Source: an uncultured Clostridia bacterium (GTDB lineage Bacteria > Bacillota > Clostridia > Oscillospirales > Acutalibacteraceae). Taken from it: a stretch of 64,000 bases of DNA. The notes under the pieces are model-generated. The model was not told the DNA's origin and ran no database searches. It saw nothing but the letters and a program-made list of their open reading frames with translations. The stretch lies in NCBI GenBank assembly GCA_904399395.1, contig CAJFPJ010000011.1, positions 1-64,000 on the forward strand. Direction: 5' to 3'. The translations under genes were made by a program, and so were the position numbers. Shown piece after piece: positions 15,102 to 24,023 of this stretch; within the stretch, counting starts at the first letter, position 1, and every line of letters begins with the position of its first letter.

Positions 15102-16403
15102 ATGTTTAACAGACAGGAATATGAAAAAAGAATGGCTTGGTATCAGCACGACCGCTTCGGTATGTTCATTCATTGGGGGCTTTATGCCATTCCGGCACGA
15201 GGCGAATGGGTTCGCTCTATTGAAGAGATGAGCGTTGAGGAATACGAACCCTTTTTTGAGGAATTTGATCCTACGGATTTTGACCCGCGCACCTGGGCAC
15301 GTCTGGCAAAAGAAGCTGGGATGAAATATGCTGTGCTAACTGCCAAGCACCACGATGGCTTTTGCCTTTTCGATTCAAAGCTCACCAACTATAAGGCCAC
15401 AAATACCAGAGCGGGAAGAGATCTGGTAAAGGAATATCTGGAAGCGTTCCGGGCGGAAGGCCTTCGGGTGGGGCTCTATTATTCCATAATAGACTGGCAC
15501 CATCCGGACTTCCCTCATTACGGGGATCAGAACCATCCCATGCGCAATCATCCGGAATGCGGAAATGAAAATAGAAATTTTAACAGATATCTTGACTATA
15601 TGCATGGGCAGGTGCGGGAGCTATGCGAAAATTATGGCAAGCTGGATATTATGTGGTTTGATTTTTCCTATGGAGATCTGCGGGGAGAAGCCTGGCGTGC
15701 CACCGAACTGGTAAAAATGGTTCGCTCCCTCCAGCCTGGTATTATTCTAAACAACCGTCTGGAGGTAAGCGGAGAAGGTTTTGGTTCTCTGGCTACAGGA
15801 CATCCCACAGAGTTCAGCGGTGATTTTGTGAGCCCCGAGCAGATCATTCCCCCCGAGGGTCTCCAGGATGCCCTTGGGAATGACCTTGTGTGGGAAGCTT
15901 GTGTGACCATGAATAACAACTGGGGATACCATTCGAAGGATAAAAACTTCAAGCCATCCTCTATGCTCATTAAAAAATTGGTGGAATGCGTAAGCAAGGG
16001 CGGAAACATGCTTTTGAACGTAGGCCCCGATGCCAAAGGGAATTTCCCCGAGGAGAGCATCCGAATCCTCAAAGAAATCGGCGCCTGGATGCAGAAAAAC
16101 AAGGAAAGTATTGTCGGCTGTTCAAAAAGCAGCCTCCCAAAGCCGGAAAACGGAAGAATTACCCAGAAGGGGAATATATTGTATTACCATGTGATGGAAA
16201 ACTCTATAGGTTTTGTACCTCTGCACGGTATACAGCGAGAAAAAATCCGGAAAATCCGCCTTCTCTCCGACGGAAGCGAGCTGAAGATCGCCAACTTCTG
16301 GTCGGTCGTAAATTATCCCGATGTCGTATTTGTAGAACTGAGTGATACTCCCCGGCTCCCCGATGAAACGGACACAGTGATAAAAATTGAATATGTAGAA
16401 TAA
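15102..16403 (+). CDS. Alpha-L-fucosidase, GH29
   Basis: The 433-residue protein opens with the GH29 signature RFGMFIHWGLYAIPARGEW (18-36), continues with LTAKHHDGFCLFDS (79-92), and carries the expected catalytic nucleophile Asp187 in KLDIMWFDFSYGD. GH29 enzymes release L-fucose from glycans with retention. No signal peptide is visible, so it acts in the cytoplasm on imported oligosaccharides. The ATG at 15102 follows GGAGAGGAG; an upstream in-frame ATG has no site. It is a single-gene unit between its own promoter and a strong terminator. The C-terminal region after about residue 340 is a beta domain as in other GH29 proteins. The assignment to the family is firm; the exact linkage specificity is not. 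Confidence 0.92.
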   Translation: MFNRQEYEKRMAWYQHDRFGMFIHWGLYAIPARGEWVRSIEEMSVEEYEPFFEEFDPTDFDPRTWARLAKEAGMKYAVLTAKHHDGFCLFDSKLTNYKATNTRAGRDLVKEYLEAFRAEGLRVGLYYSIIDWHHPDFPHYGDQNHPMRNHPECGNENRNFNRYLDYMHGQVRELCENYGKLDIMWFDFSYGDLRGEAWRATELVKMVRSLQPGIILNNRLEVSGEGFGSLATGHPTEFSGDFVSPEQIIPPEGLQDALGNDLVWEACVTMNNNWGYHSKDKNFKPSSMLIKKLVECVSKGGNMLLNVGPDAKGNFPEESIRILKEIGAWMQKNKESIVGCSKSSLPKPENGRITQKGNILYYHVMENSIGFVPLHGIQREKIRKIRLLSDGSELKIANFWSVVNYPDVVFVELSDTPRLPDETDTVIKIEYVE

Positions 16404-16429
16404 GATCTCCACATTTCCTTTATTTCCCA

Positions 16430-16456
16430 CGGGCCGCTTTTGCGGCCCGTTTTTTA
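16430..16456 (+). terminator. Terminator after GH29 gene
   Basis: CGGGCCGC pairs with GCGGCCCG around TTTT and is followed by a run of six T. Confidence 0.93.
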
Positions 16457-16571
16457 CTCACGGCTGAAAAGATTCTCGGGAATCTCACGTATCCTTTATG
16501 AATTGGGACAGGCAAAAATTTGCCGCAACCGCATATTTTTGTAGCATGGAACAGAAAGGATGCGATTGTGT

Positions 16572-16712
16572 ATGATGAGACAAATTCCTGTTATGCAATG
16601 TGAATATGCAAAAAAAGGCGAAAATATCCGCCAAATTTTAAACCACTCTCTGCGGCTTTATATATGCCGAACCCTCGAAACATCTTTCCATAAGGCAGAA
16701 GAACAATTATGA
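16572..16712 (+). CDS. Possible small ORF (46 aa) before the recombinase
   Basis: The frame starts with two Met codons and encodes 46 residues, including ENIRQILNHSLRLYICRTLE, which should form one amphipathic helix. An AAAGGA lies about 11 nt upstream, somewhat far. It ends 19 nt before the recombinase start and runs in the same direction. Short helical ORFs often precede large serine recombinases in Clostridia, but I do not recognise this one, and it may not be expressed. Confidence 0.4.
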   Translation: MMRQIPVMQCEYAKKGENIRQILNHSLRLYICRTLETSFHKAEEQL

Positions 16713-16731
16713 CTGATTTTAGGGTGAGCAT

Positions 16732-18303
16732 ATGAAGATTCAACACCCAGGGGAGTATAGAGCGGCGCTTTATATTCGCCTTTCCAGAGAAGATGAAAAT
16801 GAAGGGCCCTCTGAAAGTGTAACCAATCAGAAATCCCTGCTTCAATCCTTTGCGGCGGAGCAAGGGCTTTCCGTTTTTGACATTTACATCGATGACGGCT
16901 GGAGCGGTACGAATTTTGAACGCCCCGGTTTTCAGCGGATGATTGCCGATATTGAGGCCCAAAAAATCAATATGGTCATTACTAAGGATCTTTCTCGCCT
17001 GGGCCGGGACTACATTCTGACCGGTCATTATATGGAACGCTATTTTCCGGAGCACCGGGTCCGGTATATCTCACTTCTGGATGGTATCGACACAGGCATA
17101 GATTCTGCCGCCAACGAAATCACACCTTTTCGGGCAATTATGAATGACATGTATGCAAAGGATATCTCCAAAAAGATCAGAAGCGTCAAGCGGGATAAAC
17201 AGCGCAAGGGGCAATTCATTGGCGGAAAACCTGTGTATGGGTACAAAATGCACCCTACCGAAAAGAATACCATCGTCATAGATGAAGAAACGGCTCCTAT
17301 AGTGCGCCGTATTTTCAAAATGGCCCTGGAGGGAACAAGCTGCCGGCAGATAGCAGCACGGCTCAACACCGAGGGAATTCCTACTCCCGCATCCTATGCC
17401 GGCCTCATTTCCTCCAGACCCGGCCGCTATTCCGGCTTGTGGAGCGGAGAACGGATCTCCGACATGCTGCAGAATGAAACATATATCGGAAATATGGTTC
17501 AGGGGCGGCGGGAAAGGGTCAGCTATAAATCCAAAAAATGCCTGCGCCGCCCCAGGGAAAGCTGGATGGTGGTGGAAGGCACTCACGAACCGATTGTTGA
17601 CCGGGAAATTTTCCAAAAAGTCCAGCTGCTGCTGCAAAGCCGCCGAAAGACCCGATGCCGCACCTATGATTTTCCCCTTAAAGGTCTGATTTTCTGCCAT
17701 GAATGCGGTTCGCCCCTGGCAATAGTCAATCGAAAAAACGCTCGGGGAGAAGACATTCTCTATTTTATCTGCCGCACCTATCAGCGCTCCCCAAAATCAG
17801 GCGTCTGCACCGGCCATATGGTGCAGGAAAAGGCTGTCATGGAAGCAGTCCTTTTTAAAATAAAAGAGGTATGCAGCCCGTATTTAAATCCCGAAGACTT
17901 ACTGCTAACGGCTAAAGCCATTCTCGAAGAGACCCGGAAAAACGAGCGCTGCAGGGTGGGAACACGGGAACTGCAGGCCAAAATCAGAAACCTGACCTCC
18001 AGGTTGGATACGGCCTATATGGATCATCTCAGCGGCCTTTTGGCGGAAGAAGATTTTCAGCGGATCTATCAGAAACTGAAAACAGAGCGAAACACAGCGG
18101 AAAAAGAGTTAAATAACCGTCTGCAGAAAGTTTCCTTCTCCGCCGAGGAAGAAGCCGGCAAGCTGACCCAAAAGTTCCTAGAAAGCGCCTTAACCAGCCG
18201 GGAGGTTCTTATAAGCCTCATAGAAAGAGTGGAATTAACAGAAAACAGGCAGATTCTGCTTAAATTCCGATTTCGCCAGCCTGAACCGAGAGCGTCTTCT
18301 TAG
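16732..18303 (+). CDS. Large serine recombinase (resolvase/TnpX type)
   Basis: The N-terminal resolvase domain (about 10-160) has the catalytic serine in YIRLSRED (Ser18) and the arginine-bearing motif KDLSRLGRDY. The recombinase domain follows (about 170-290, PVYGYKM to TYIGNMVQGR), then a zinc beta-ribbon with CHECG and a later Cys pair (CRTYQRSPKSGVC), then a coiled coil and a C-terminal core ending at residue 523. Full length and all catalytic motifs are intact. These enzymes integrate or excise mobile elements or perform developmental excisions, by a serine-linked double-strand break. No transposon body, att repeats or other element genes are visible nearby, so its substrate is unknown. 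GGGTGAGC precedes the ATG. Confidence 0.92.
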   Translation: MKIQHPGEYRAALYIRLSREDENEGPSESVTNQKSLLQSFAAEQGLSVFDIYIDDGWSGTNFERPGFQRMIADIEAQKINMVITKDLSRLGRDYILTGHYMERYFPEHRVRYISLLDGIDTGIDSAANEITPFRAIMNDMYAKDISKKIRSVKRDKQRKGQFIGGKPVYGYKMHPTEKNTIVIDEETAPIVRRIFKMALEGTSCRQIAARLNTEGIPTPASYAGLISSRPGRYSGLWSGERISDMLQNETYIGNMVQGRRERVSYKSKKCLRRPRESWMVVEGTHEPIVDREIFQKVQLLLQSRRKTRCRTYDFPLKGLIFCHECGSPLAIVNRKNARGEDILYFICRTYQRSPKSGVCTGHMVQEKAVMEAVLFKIKEVCSPYLNPEDLLLTAKAILEETRKNERCRVGTRELQAKIRNLTSRLDTAYMDHLSGLLAEEDFQRIYQKLKTERNTAEKELNNRLQKVSFSAEEEAGKLTQKFLESALTSREVLISLIERVELTENRQILLKFRFRQPEPRASS

Positions 18304-18446
18304 GAATATCCGCTTACAATAGCCGCGGCGCTCTGTATCGCGCATTGAGAAAAAAGCCCTTCTCAAGCTCCGGAAGAAATTTGACTCCTCGGAACGCTGA
18401 TTCCTTTGCGCCCCGCACGCCGCTTTTCTTCTACACATAAGCGCAC

Positions 18447-18477
18447 AAAAGGAGGAGCCGTAAAAAGGCCCCTCCTA
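18447..18477 (-). terminator. Terminator of the TerB/BrxD/helicase operon
   Basis: On the minus strand AGGAGGGGCC pairs with GGCTCCTCCT (one G-T pair) around TTTTTAC and is followed by TTTTG, about 100 bp after the helicase stop. Confidence 0.75.
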
Positions 18478-18575
18478 CTATATACGTCCGCAAACAATCC
18501 CCCGCAGGAAGAAAACATCTTCTCTAAGCGACCTGCTATCGAAAAAAGCCTCTGCTCAAAAAGACAGCATTCTGT

Positions 18576-20780
18576 TTATAGCCGCAAGTCCTTCTTCAAT
18601 CCTTCCAGATCCAGAAAATCATGGATAAACTGCTTTCTGAGCAGTTCCTGGGGAATGAACTCATTATATTTGTGATCGATCTGCACCTTGTCCGGCAGAG
18701 GGAGATCAGAAAGATCTGTCTCCTCCTCCAGAATATACCGAATGGCATTTTCCAGATATTCTTTTCCGTTTTCATTTCTCCCGAAGGTGACTTCCAGATA
18801 TACACAGGTTCTCCAGAGAATCTTACTTTTGATACCCCTCTTTGTAAGAAGAAAATGAAGGGTGAACAGCTGCCGGGTACCGATCCAAGGGAAGACGGCA
18901 TATTTGATTTCTGAAAGTTGTGTCACCAATTCATGGAGGATGCCGGAATTTCTAGCCAGAGCACGGATCTCTGAAAGCCGCTCCTTACAAGAGTCGCTTA
19001 AATAAGGATAATCATCCCCAACGAGAAGGATTTCCCGCATCTTCCTTACCAGCACCGTATGAAGATCCGCCGTAAAGTCCACGTTCCAATCCACTGTGGA
19101 GATCCCCGGCACCAGCTTCACAAAGATCACCTTCGCCTTCTGGTTCACCTCCACTGTTTCCCAGGTGCGGCCTGCCAAAGCAAAGCGCGTTTCCGGTGGA
19201 TAGATCTTATCCACCGTGCCGATAGCCCGGTTTTCGTCTTTGACCAAATAATATTCCGGCACCTGGAACACCGCCAGGAAATGGTAATCGTTTACAATTT
19301 TTTCCCCGGCGGGGCCTATAATCAGGCCGCCGTCTTCCATTTTCTGCAGATGGCCTATATCCAAAAGATGCCTAAGCAGAAGCAGATATTCCTCCCTCTG
19401 GATATATCGAAAAGAGGAAAGGCTCAGCACCTCGTCAAAAAGGCGCTTCACAGAGACTTCCCCTGCAGAAAGCAGATAACTCATGGTCTGGTGATATAAC
19501 AGGGAATAGGGATACCTCTCCGGCTCCAAAGGCTCCAGCCACCGCTGCTTTGTATACAGCTCGATTATGGCGATAGTTCGTAGAAAGCTCCAGTTGATAG
19601 GGCCCAGTGTATCGGAAGCCGTAGCATGGACATCATCCACAAAGGTAAAAAGAATCTGCGGAATCTGACCCCTGCGGCCGCAACGGCCAAGCCGCTGCGC
19701 AAAGCTGGAAACCGTGGCAGGCGTTCCCACCTGGACCACCTGATCCAACGAACCGATGTCGATACCCAGCTCCAGCGTCACAGTGGCGCCTGTGACGATT
19801 TTTTCCTCTGAGGCCTTCATCTCATCTTCCGTCTGTTCCCGCAGAACGGCCGAAATGTTCCCATGATGCACTCTGTATACATCCGGCGTCCTGTTTTTCA
19901 GAGCCAGCTGCCGCAGATGGGCTATGGTAAATTCCGTTTCCTCCCTGGAATTGGTGAAGAGAATAGTCTTCTTGTCCAATGTCATCCGATAGAGATATTC
20001 GTAATGAGCTGCATCCCCCGGATCCAGAGGGGGCGCTGCCCCATTTTCCCGCTCCTCTGCCGTCGCTTCCATATCGCCGGTTTTTTCAAAGCGCTGCACC
20101 AGAAGGCGGATTTTCTGCCTGCCTCCATCCCCTTTTGGAGCGCGGCACTGCCTGGACGTTCCCGCGTTGAGCCAATCCACGGCGGCCTGCACATCCCCCA
20201 GGGTTGCAGAAAGGCCTATCCGTCTGGGAATATTTCCCGTAAGCCGCTGAAGCCTTTCCAAAAGGCACAGTACCTGCACACCCCGGACATCTCGCATGAA
20301 ATAATGCACCTCGTCGATAATGACAAAGCGCAGATCCCGGAATAAAGTTCCGCAGGCGCCCCTCTTTCGGATCAGAAGGGACTCCAGGGATTCCGGCGTG
20401 ATCTGCAGAATCCCCTCCGGATGCTTCAAAAGCCGGTTCTTTTCGGCCGCAGAGGCATCCCCATGCCATTTATATACGGGCAGGTTCGATTGCTGCAGCA
20501 GGTATTCCAGTCGTTTGAACTGGTCGTTGATAAGAGCCTTTAGAGGGCTGATATATAAAACGCCCACAGAAGCGGAGGGGTTGTTGTAAAGCTCTGTGAG
20601 AACAGGCAGAAAAGCTGCTTCCGTTTTCCCCGAGGCTGTTCCGGAAGAAAGGAGGAGATTGTCATCCGTATCGAAAATAGTTTCGCAGGCCGCTATCTGT
20701 ATGTCCCGCAATTCCGTCCACCGGCTGGAGTAGATAAAATCCTGTATATAGGGCGCAAGTCTTTCAAACATATTCCTCAT
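18576..20780 (-). CDS. Superfamily 2 DEAD/DEAH helicase, Lhr/BrxH-like
   Basis: The 734-residue protein has all main SF2 helicase motifs: Walker A SGTASGKT (46-53), SPLKALINDQ (78-87), Walker B DEVH (156-159), SAT (191-193), and motif VI with QRLGRCGRRGQ near 370. The overall plan, a two-domain helicase followed by a 300-residue helical C-terminal region, matches Lhr-related helicases, including those named BrxHI/BrxHII in BREX systems. Its ATG overlaps the stop of the BrxD-like gene in ATGA, so it is translationally coupled and is the last gene of the operon. It most likely moves on or remodels DNA together with the ATPase. Whether the cassette is antiviral or a stress response is not shown by the sequence. 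Confidence 0.9.
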   Translation of the reverse strand: MRNMFERLAPYIQDFIYSSRWTELRDIQIAACETIFDTDDNLLLSSGTASGKTEAAFLPVLTELYNNPSASVGVLYISPLKALINDQFKRLEYLLQQSNLPVYKWHGDASAAEKNRLLKHPEGILQITPESLESLLIRKRGACGTLFRDLRFVIIDEVHYFMRDVRGVQVLCLLERLQRLTGNIPRRIGLSATLGDVQAAVDWLNAGTSRQCRAPKGDGGRQKIRLLVQRFEKTGDMEATAEERENGAAPPLDPGDAAHYEYLYRMTLDKKTILFTNSREETEFTIAHLRQLALKNRTPDVYRVHHGNISAVLREQTEDEMKASEEKIVTGATVTLELGIDIGSLDQVVQVGTPATVSSFAQRLGRCGRRGQIPQILFTFVDDVHATASDTLGPINWSFLRTIAIIELYTKQRWLEPLEPERYPYSLLYHQTMSYLLSAGEVSVKRLFDEVLSLSSFRYIQREEYLLLLRHLLDIGHLQKMEDGGLIIGPAGEKIVNDYHFLAVFQVPEYYLVKDENRAIGTVDKIYPPETRFALAGRTWETVEVNQKAKVIFVKLVPGISTVDWNVDFTADLHTVLVRKMREILLVGDDYPYLSDSCKERLSEIRALARNSGILHELVTQLSEIKYAVFPWIGTRQLFTLHFLLTKRGIKSKILWRTCVYLEVTFGRNENGKEYLENAIRYILEEETDLSDLPLPDKVQIDHKYNEFIPQELLRKQFIHDFLDLEGLKKDLRL

Positions 20781-22090
20781 AGCTCAAACTCCGCAAACAG
20801 CCCCTCTTCCCCTTCCGGTGGTGCAGGGGCAAAGCTTTCGCTTCCCAAAATATCCTCGATTCGGCTTTCAGGGTTCTGCAACAGGATATTCAGAAGTTCG
20901 ATAAAATCTCGAATGATCTCCCGAGGCGTGATATGACTCACTGCACCCACACGGTTATACTCCGCTTCCAGGAACCGGAGAAGCTCTTCGCGGGTAATGG
21001 TGGGCGCATAACCAAAAAGCTGGCCATGCATGCGGGAAAGCTTTTCAATCAGCACATACATTTCCTCAGGCGTAAGCATCTGCAGGCGAATAATGGGAGA
21101 AAGCATATCCTTCATGGTATCCGAAGCAAAGCGGCCCTCTGAGAGGCGGGAGCGCAGAGCTTCATAGCTGAAGACGCCTCTGTACTTATCTTCGATACAT
21201 TGAGGCGTCCCTCCCAGCAGAAAGCCGATATGGGAAGCCTTTCCCTGCAGCACATCGTTATATATAGTAAGGATCTTCTCATAGTTGCTCTGCCGGGTAA
21301 CAGACTGAGGAATCTTAAAAATATTCACCAATTCGTCGATGATAACCAGCATTCCTCTATAGCCTGCATGCACCATAAAAGAGGAAAAAATTTTGAGAAA
21401 ATCATACCAGCTGTCATCTGTGACAATAAAGTTGATTCCCAGGTCCCGCCGTGCCTCCGTCTTTGTTGGGTATTCCCCCCGGAACCATTTCAGCACGTTG
21501 GATTTCATACTATCATCGCCCGTTGTGTACGCTTCATAGTAGAGCTCAATAGCCCTGGCAAACTCAAAACCATTCACCATGCCTTCAAGGCTATTCACAA
21601 CTTTCTGAATTTGCCTTTTTACCTGCAGCTCAAAAGCCGGATCCTCGGGAGAAAGGTTTTCTTCCGAAACCAAAAGGGACTTTATGCCTGAAATCCAGCG
21701 TTCCAGTATCAGCGGAAGGGCGCCGCCATCCGGCTTTGTTTTAGTGGACATATTCTTCATCAGTTCTTTATAGGTGGCGAGGCCTTGTCCTCTTGTACCC
21801 ACAAACCTACGTTCCGGGGAGAGATCCGCATCCACCACCACGAAGCCGCGCTCTGTGGCATAATTGCGGATTGTCTGCAAAAGAAAGCTTTTTCCGCTTC
21901 CATATCTTCCCACAATGAACCGAAAGGCTGCGCCGCCCTCCGCGATAATCTCAATATCGTGCAAGAGGGCGCTGATCTCCTGTTCCCGACCAACCGCAAT
22001 ATATTCCAACCCCACTCTAGGGACTACGCCACCCTTCAGCGCATTTATAACTGTGCTCGTAATCCGCTTGGGCGGGTTATTCTGATTCAT
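20777..22090 (-). CDS. BrxD-like P-loop ATPase (DUF2791)
   Basis: The protein (437 aa) starts with a short lead (RITSTVINALKGGVVPRVGLEYIAVGRE) typical of DUF2791/BrxD proteins. It has Walker A GRYGSGKS (61-68), Walker B VIIDE (249-253) and an ORC/AAA-like sensor region (FLLGGTPQC). A winged-helix-like tail with THERE-like helices (SHITPREIIRDFIELL) sits near residue 390. BrxD family ATPases occur in BREX types 2 and related loci and in TerB-linked cassettes. Both ends overlap neighbouring genes by ATGA (22087-22090 and 20777-20780), strong evidence that the three products act together in fixed stoichiometry. No BREX methylase, phosphatase or BrxC/PglZ gene is present. Confidence 0.88.
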   Translation of the reverse strand: MNQNNPPKRITSTVINALKGGVVPRVGLEYIAVGREQEISALLHDIEIIAEGGAAFRFIVGRYGSGKSFLLQTIRNYATERGFVVVDADLSPERRFVGTRGQGLATYKELMKNMSTKTKPDGGALPLILERWISGIKSLLVSEENLSPEDPAFELQVKRQIQKVVNSLEGMVNGFEFARAIELYYEAYTTGDDSMKSNVLKWFRGEYPTKTEARRDLGINFIVTDDSWYDFLKIFSSFMVHAGYRGMLVIIDELVNIFKIPQSVTRQSNYEKILTIYNDVLQGKASHIGFLLGGTPQCIEDKYRGVFSYEALRSRLSEGRFASDTMKDMLSPIIRLQMLTPEEMYVLIEKLSRMHGQLFGYAPTITREELLRFLEAEYNRVGAVSHITPREIIRDFIELLNILLQNPESRIEDILGSESFAPAPPEGEEGLFAEFEL

Positions 22091-23784
22091 TTCCCTATCA
22101 CCCTTTCCAGCTCTTCCCTGTAATCCTCGTATATCTCCGCCGTATCATCCGAAAACTCCATAACAGTATCCTCTACAGCCTCCAATGCCTTTTCATTGAG
22201 ACCGTCCGCCAGAACCTCCGGCATAAGGGAGCAGCTGCGGGCATATTGCTGCAAACCAGCCAACGGCTCCCCTTTGAGGGCCAGGCGCAAAAATTTTCTT
22301 TCCTCTGCACTCAGGGAATCCACAAATTGCTTCCAGGGATCCTCTTCTTTCCCACAGGAAGGCTCTTTCGCCTCCTCCACAGAGGAAAAAGTCTCAGGTT
22401 TTGTATCCTGCTCCACAACAGTGAGCCGAAAAGGCTCCTGCGCAGGAGCTCTCAATTCGGAAGTTAAACTTTCTATCGGGTCGCCGGGAGTATCCTCCAC
22501 TCCAGCCAAGAGCTTTTCTTGCGTCATAAGGGCACTTTCCCGTATCCGTTCCAGATTTTCCGAATGTATCTCCAGCCTGATCCGTTTGGATTCTTTATAA
22601 AATTCCAGAATCGCAGCATCGATGCAGGCAAAAAAGGCGCCGCAGTCCCCTACGATCCCCCCGAGTTCCGAAAGATGGATCTTTTTCGGATCCGCCTGCA
22701 ACTTATAGGGAAATTTCTCCGCCCGGCGGAAGAATTGTTCGATTCTTCGGAACAGATATCCGATAATCAGCCGGCCATTTTCCCTTTTCACCCGGTTTTT
22801 GGTGGAAAACCAGCGGCCGTTCTCCCGCCAATAGATCTCTGAGCAGGAGATCCGCACAACTCTGTCTCCCCTGTTTTTCTCCAAACCTGCATAATAGAGA
22901 GCCTTCGGGAAGGGATACCATGTGCTGCCTCTGTGGCCGTAATAGAGAAGATCATCAAAGCAACGATTTCTTTCGGCAAGCCATTTTTCCAGAACCTTCA
23001 CCACCCGGTTGAAGCACTCCCGAATAAACGCCCCGGTTTTTTCAGTATAGAAAATGGATTTCTCAAATTTATATGCTGAAAGGGGACCATATGCGCTGAA
23101 ATAGTCGTCTTCCTCAAACGCGCCAAATGCTTCCTGCAGAACTGCGTGTTCCTTTACCAAATTTACAAAAGGCTCCTCTATTCCGTTTACAATATAATAG
23201 TCCTTCACCCAGCCAGCCATATACCGGTTCAGTTTTTTTTCAAGCTTTTCGTATTCTTCCCATATATAGAGAAGCTTTTCCAAACCTTCCCGGTCATCTT
23301 TCACCCCGATGTGGTTAATGAGCTCATAGATATACAGGAAAACATAGGAAAAGGATGTTTTTCTGACAACGCCGCGGCGGACATCCGTTCTCCATGTAAA
23401 ATATGTCCGCAGCTGCTGAAAATTCATCATCTGATAATCGGGGAAATACATGGAAAAAGGAGCTTCCCCCTCATAATCATCCTCAAAGGTTTCCATAAAC
23501 TTTGCCTGCTCATAGAAAGAAGCAGACTGCTGCGGGGTGTAAAATCCCCCCGACTGCCCCACGCAGGAGCACAGATGTCTCATTTCCAGAAAAATCCGAT
23601 GCTTTTCCTCCTCTTCCGGGCTTCTTTTGAGGACAGGCTGCGATTCTGAACTCTGCTCCGGATGTTCCTCGTTTTCCTCAATATAAATCTCGGCAAACAC
23701 CTGTTCATAGAGGGAGCGGGCCCGGCTTTTCATCTGCGAGAGAAAGGCCCCTCCATATTCTGTTTTTCCATCCCGTTCCGGCAT
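22087..23784 (-). CDS. TerB-domain protein (TerB-N/TerB-C type)
   Basis: The ATG at 23784 follows AGGAGGAG. An acidic variable N-terminus (1-100) is followed by a conserved block near 110-215 (QQLRTYFTWRTDVRRG, YVFLYIYELINHIGVKD) that matches the TerB N-terminal domain, and a C-terminal block (about 480-565, SLSAEERKFLRLAL, LADGLNEKALEAVEDT) of TerB-C type. Such proteins have been predicted, by gene-neighbourhood analysis, to work with DUF2791 ATPases and Lhr-like helicases in DNA processing linked to Ter stress systems. This operon has exactly that set. I see no nuclease motif, so its biochemical role is open: it may be the sensor or scaffold. Confidence 0.83.
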   Translation of the reverse strand: MPERDGKTEYGGAFLSQMKSRARSLYEQVFAEIYIEENEEHPEQSSESQPVLKRSPEEEEKHRIFLEMRHLCSCVGQSGGFYTPQQSASFYEQAKFMETFEDDYEGEAPFSMYFPDYQMMNFQQLRTYFTWRTDVRRGVVRKTSFSYVFLYIYELINHIGVKDDREGLEKLLYIWEEYEKLEKKLNRYMAGWVKDYYIVNGIEEPFVNLVKEHAVLQEAFGAFEEDDYFSAYGPLSAYKFEKSIFYTEKTGAFIRECFNRVVKVLEKWLAERNRCFDDLLYYGHRGSTWYPFPKALYYAGLEKNRGDRVVRISCSEIYWRENGRWFSTKNRVKRENGRLIIGYLFRRIEQFFRRAEKFPYKLQADPKKIHLSELGGIVGDCGAFFACIDAAILEFYKESKRIRLEIHSENLERIRESALMTQEKLLAGVEDTPGDPIESLTSELRAPAQEPFRLTVVEQDTKPETFSSVEEAKEPSCGKEEDPWKQFVDSLSAEERKFLRLALKGEPLAGLQQYARSCSLMPEVLADGLNEKALEAVEDTVMEFSDDTAEIYEDYREELERVIGK

Positions 23785-23823
23785 TTTTTCTCCTCCTACA
23801 CAGGAACTTGCAGAATTGAGCTT

Positions 23824-23852
23824 AGCATATGTGCTGCTGCCCGCATATTCAA
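23824..23852 (-). promoter_or_regulatory. Putative promoter of the TerB operon
   Basis: Minus strand: TTGAAT (23847-23852), 17-bp spacer, TATGCT (23824-23829), 40 bp before the TerB-protein ATG. Confidence 0.6.
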
Positions 23853-23934
23853 ACAGAACTTATGTTTTATTATATAATGATATCCCCCAAAATACAATAC
23901 AACATTCTCTTATTAAGGAAAAAGATTATAAAAG

Positions 23935-23966
23935 AAGGCTTCTGTCCTTTTATGGACAAAAGCCTT
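23935..23966 (-). terminator. Terminator of the L,D-transpeptidase operon
   Basis: Minus strand arms AAGGCTTTTGTCC and GGACAGAAGCCTT (one mismatch) with loop ATAAAA are followed by CTTTTATAATCTTTTT. Confidence 0.75.
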
Positions 23967-24023
23967 AATATCGGGCCAACCGCCGAAATCATTACATATT
24001 CATGGGGTTCCGTTTTCATCTGC

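Noticed and set aside
16591..17055. Minus-strand frame over the recombinase start
   Set aside because: Overlaps the intact recombinase and the small plus-strand frame; no ribosome site or motif.
18576..23784. Complete BREX system
   Set aside because: Only BrxD-like and BrxH-like genes are present; no BrxC, PglX methylase or PglZ phosphatase is seen nearby.
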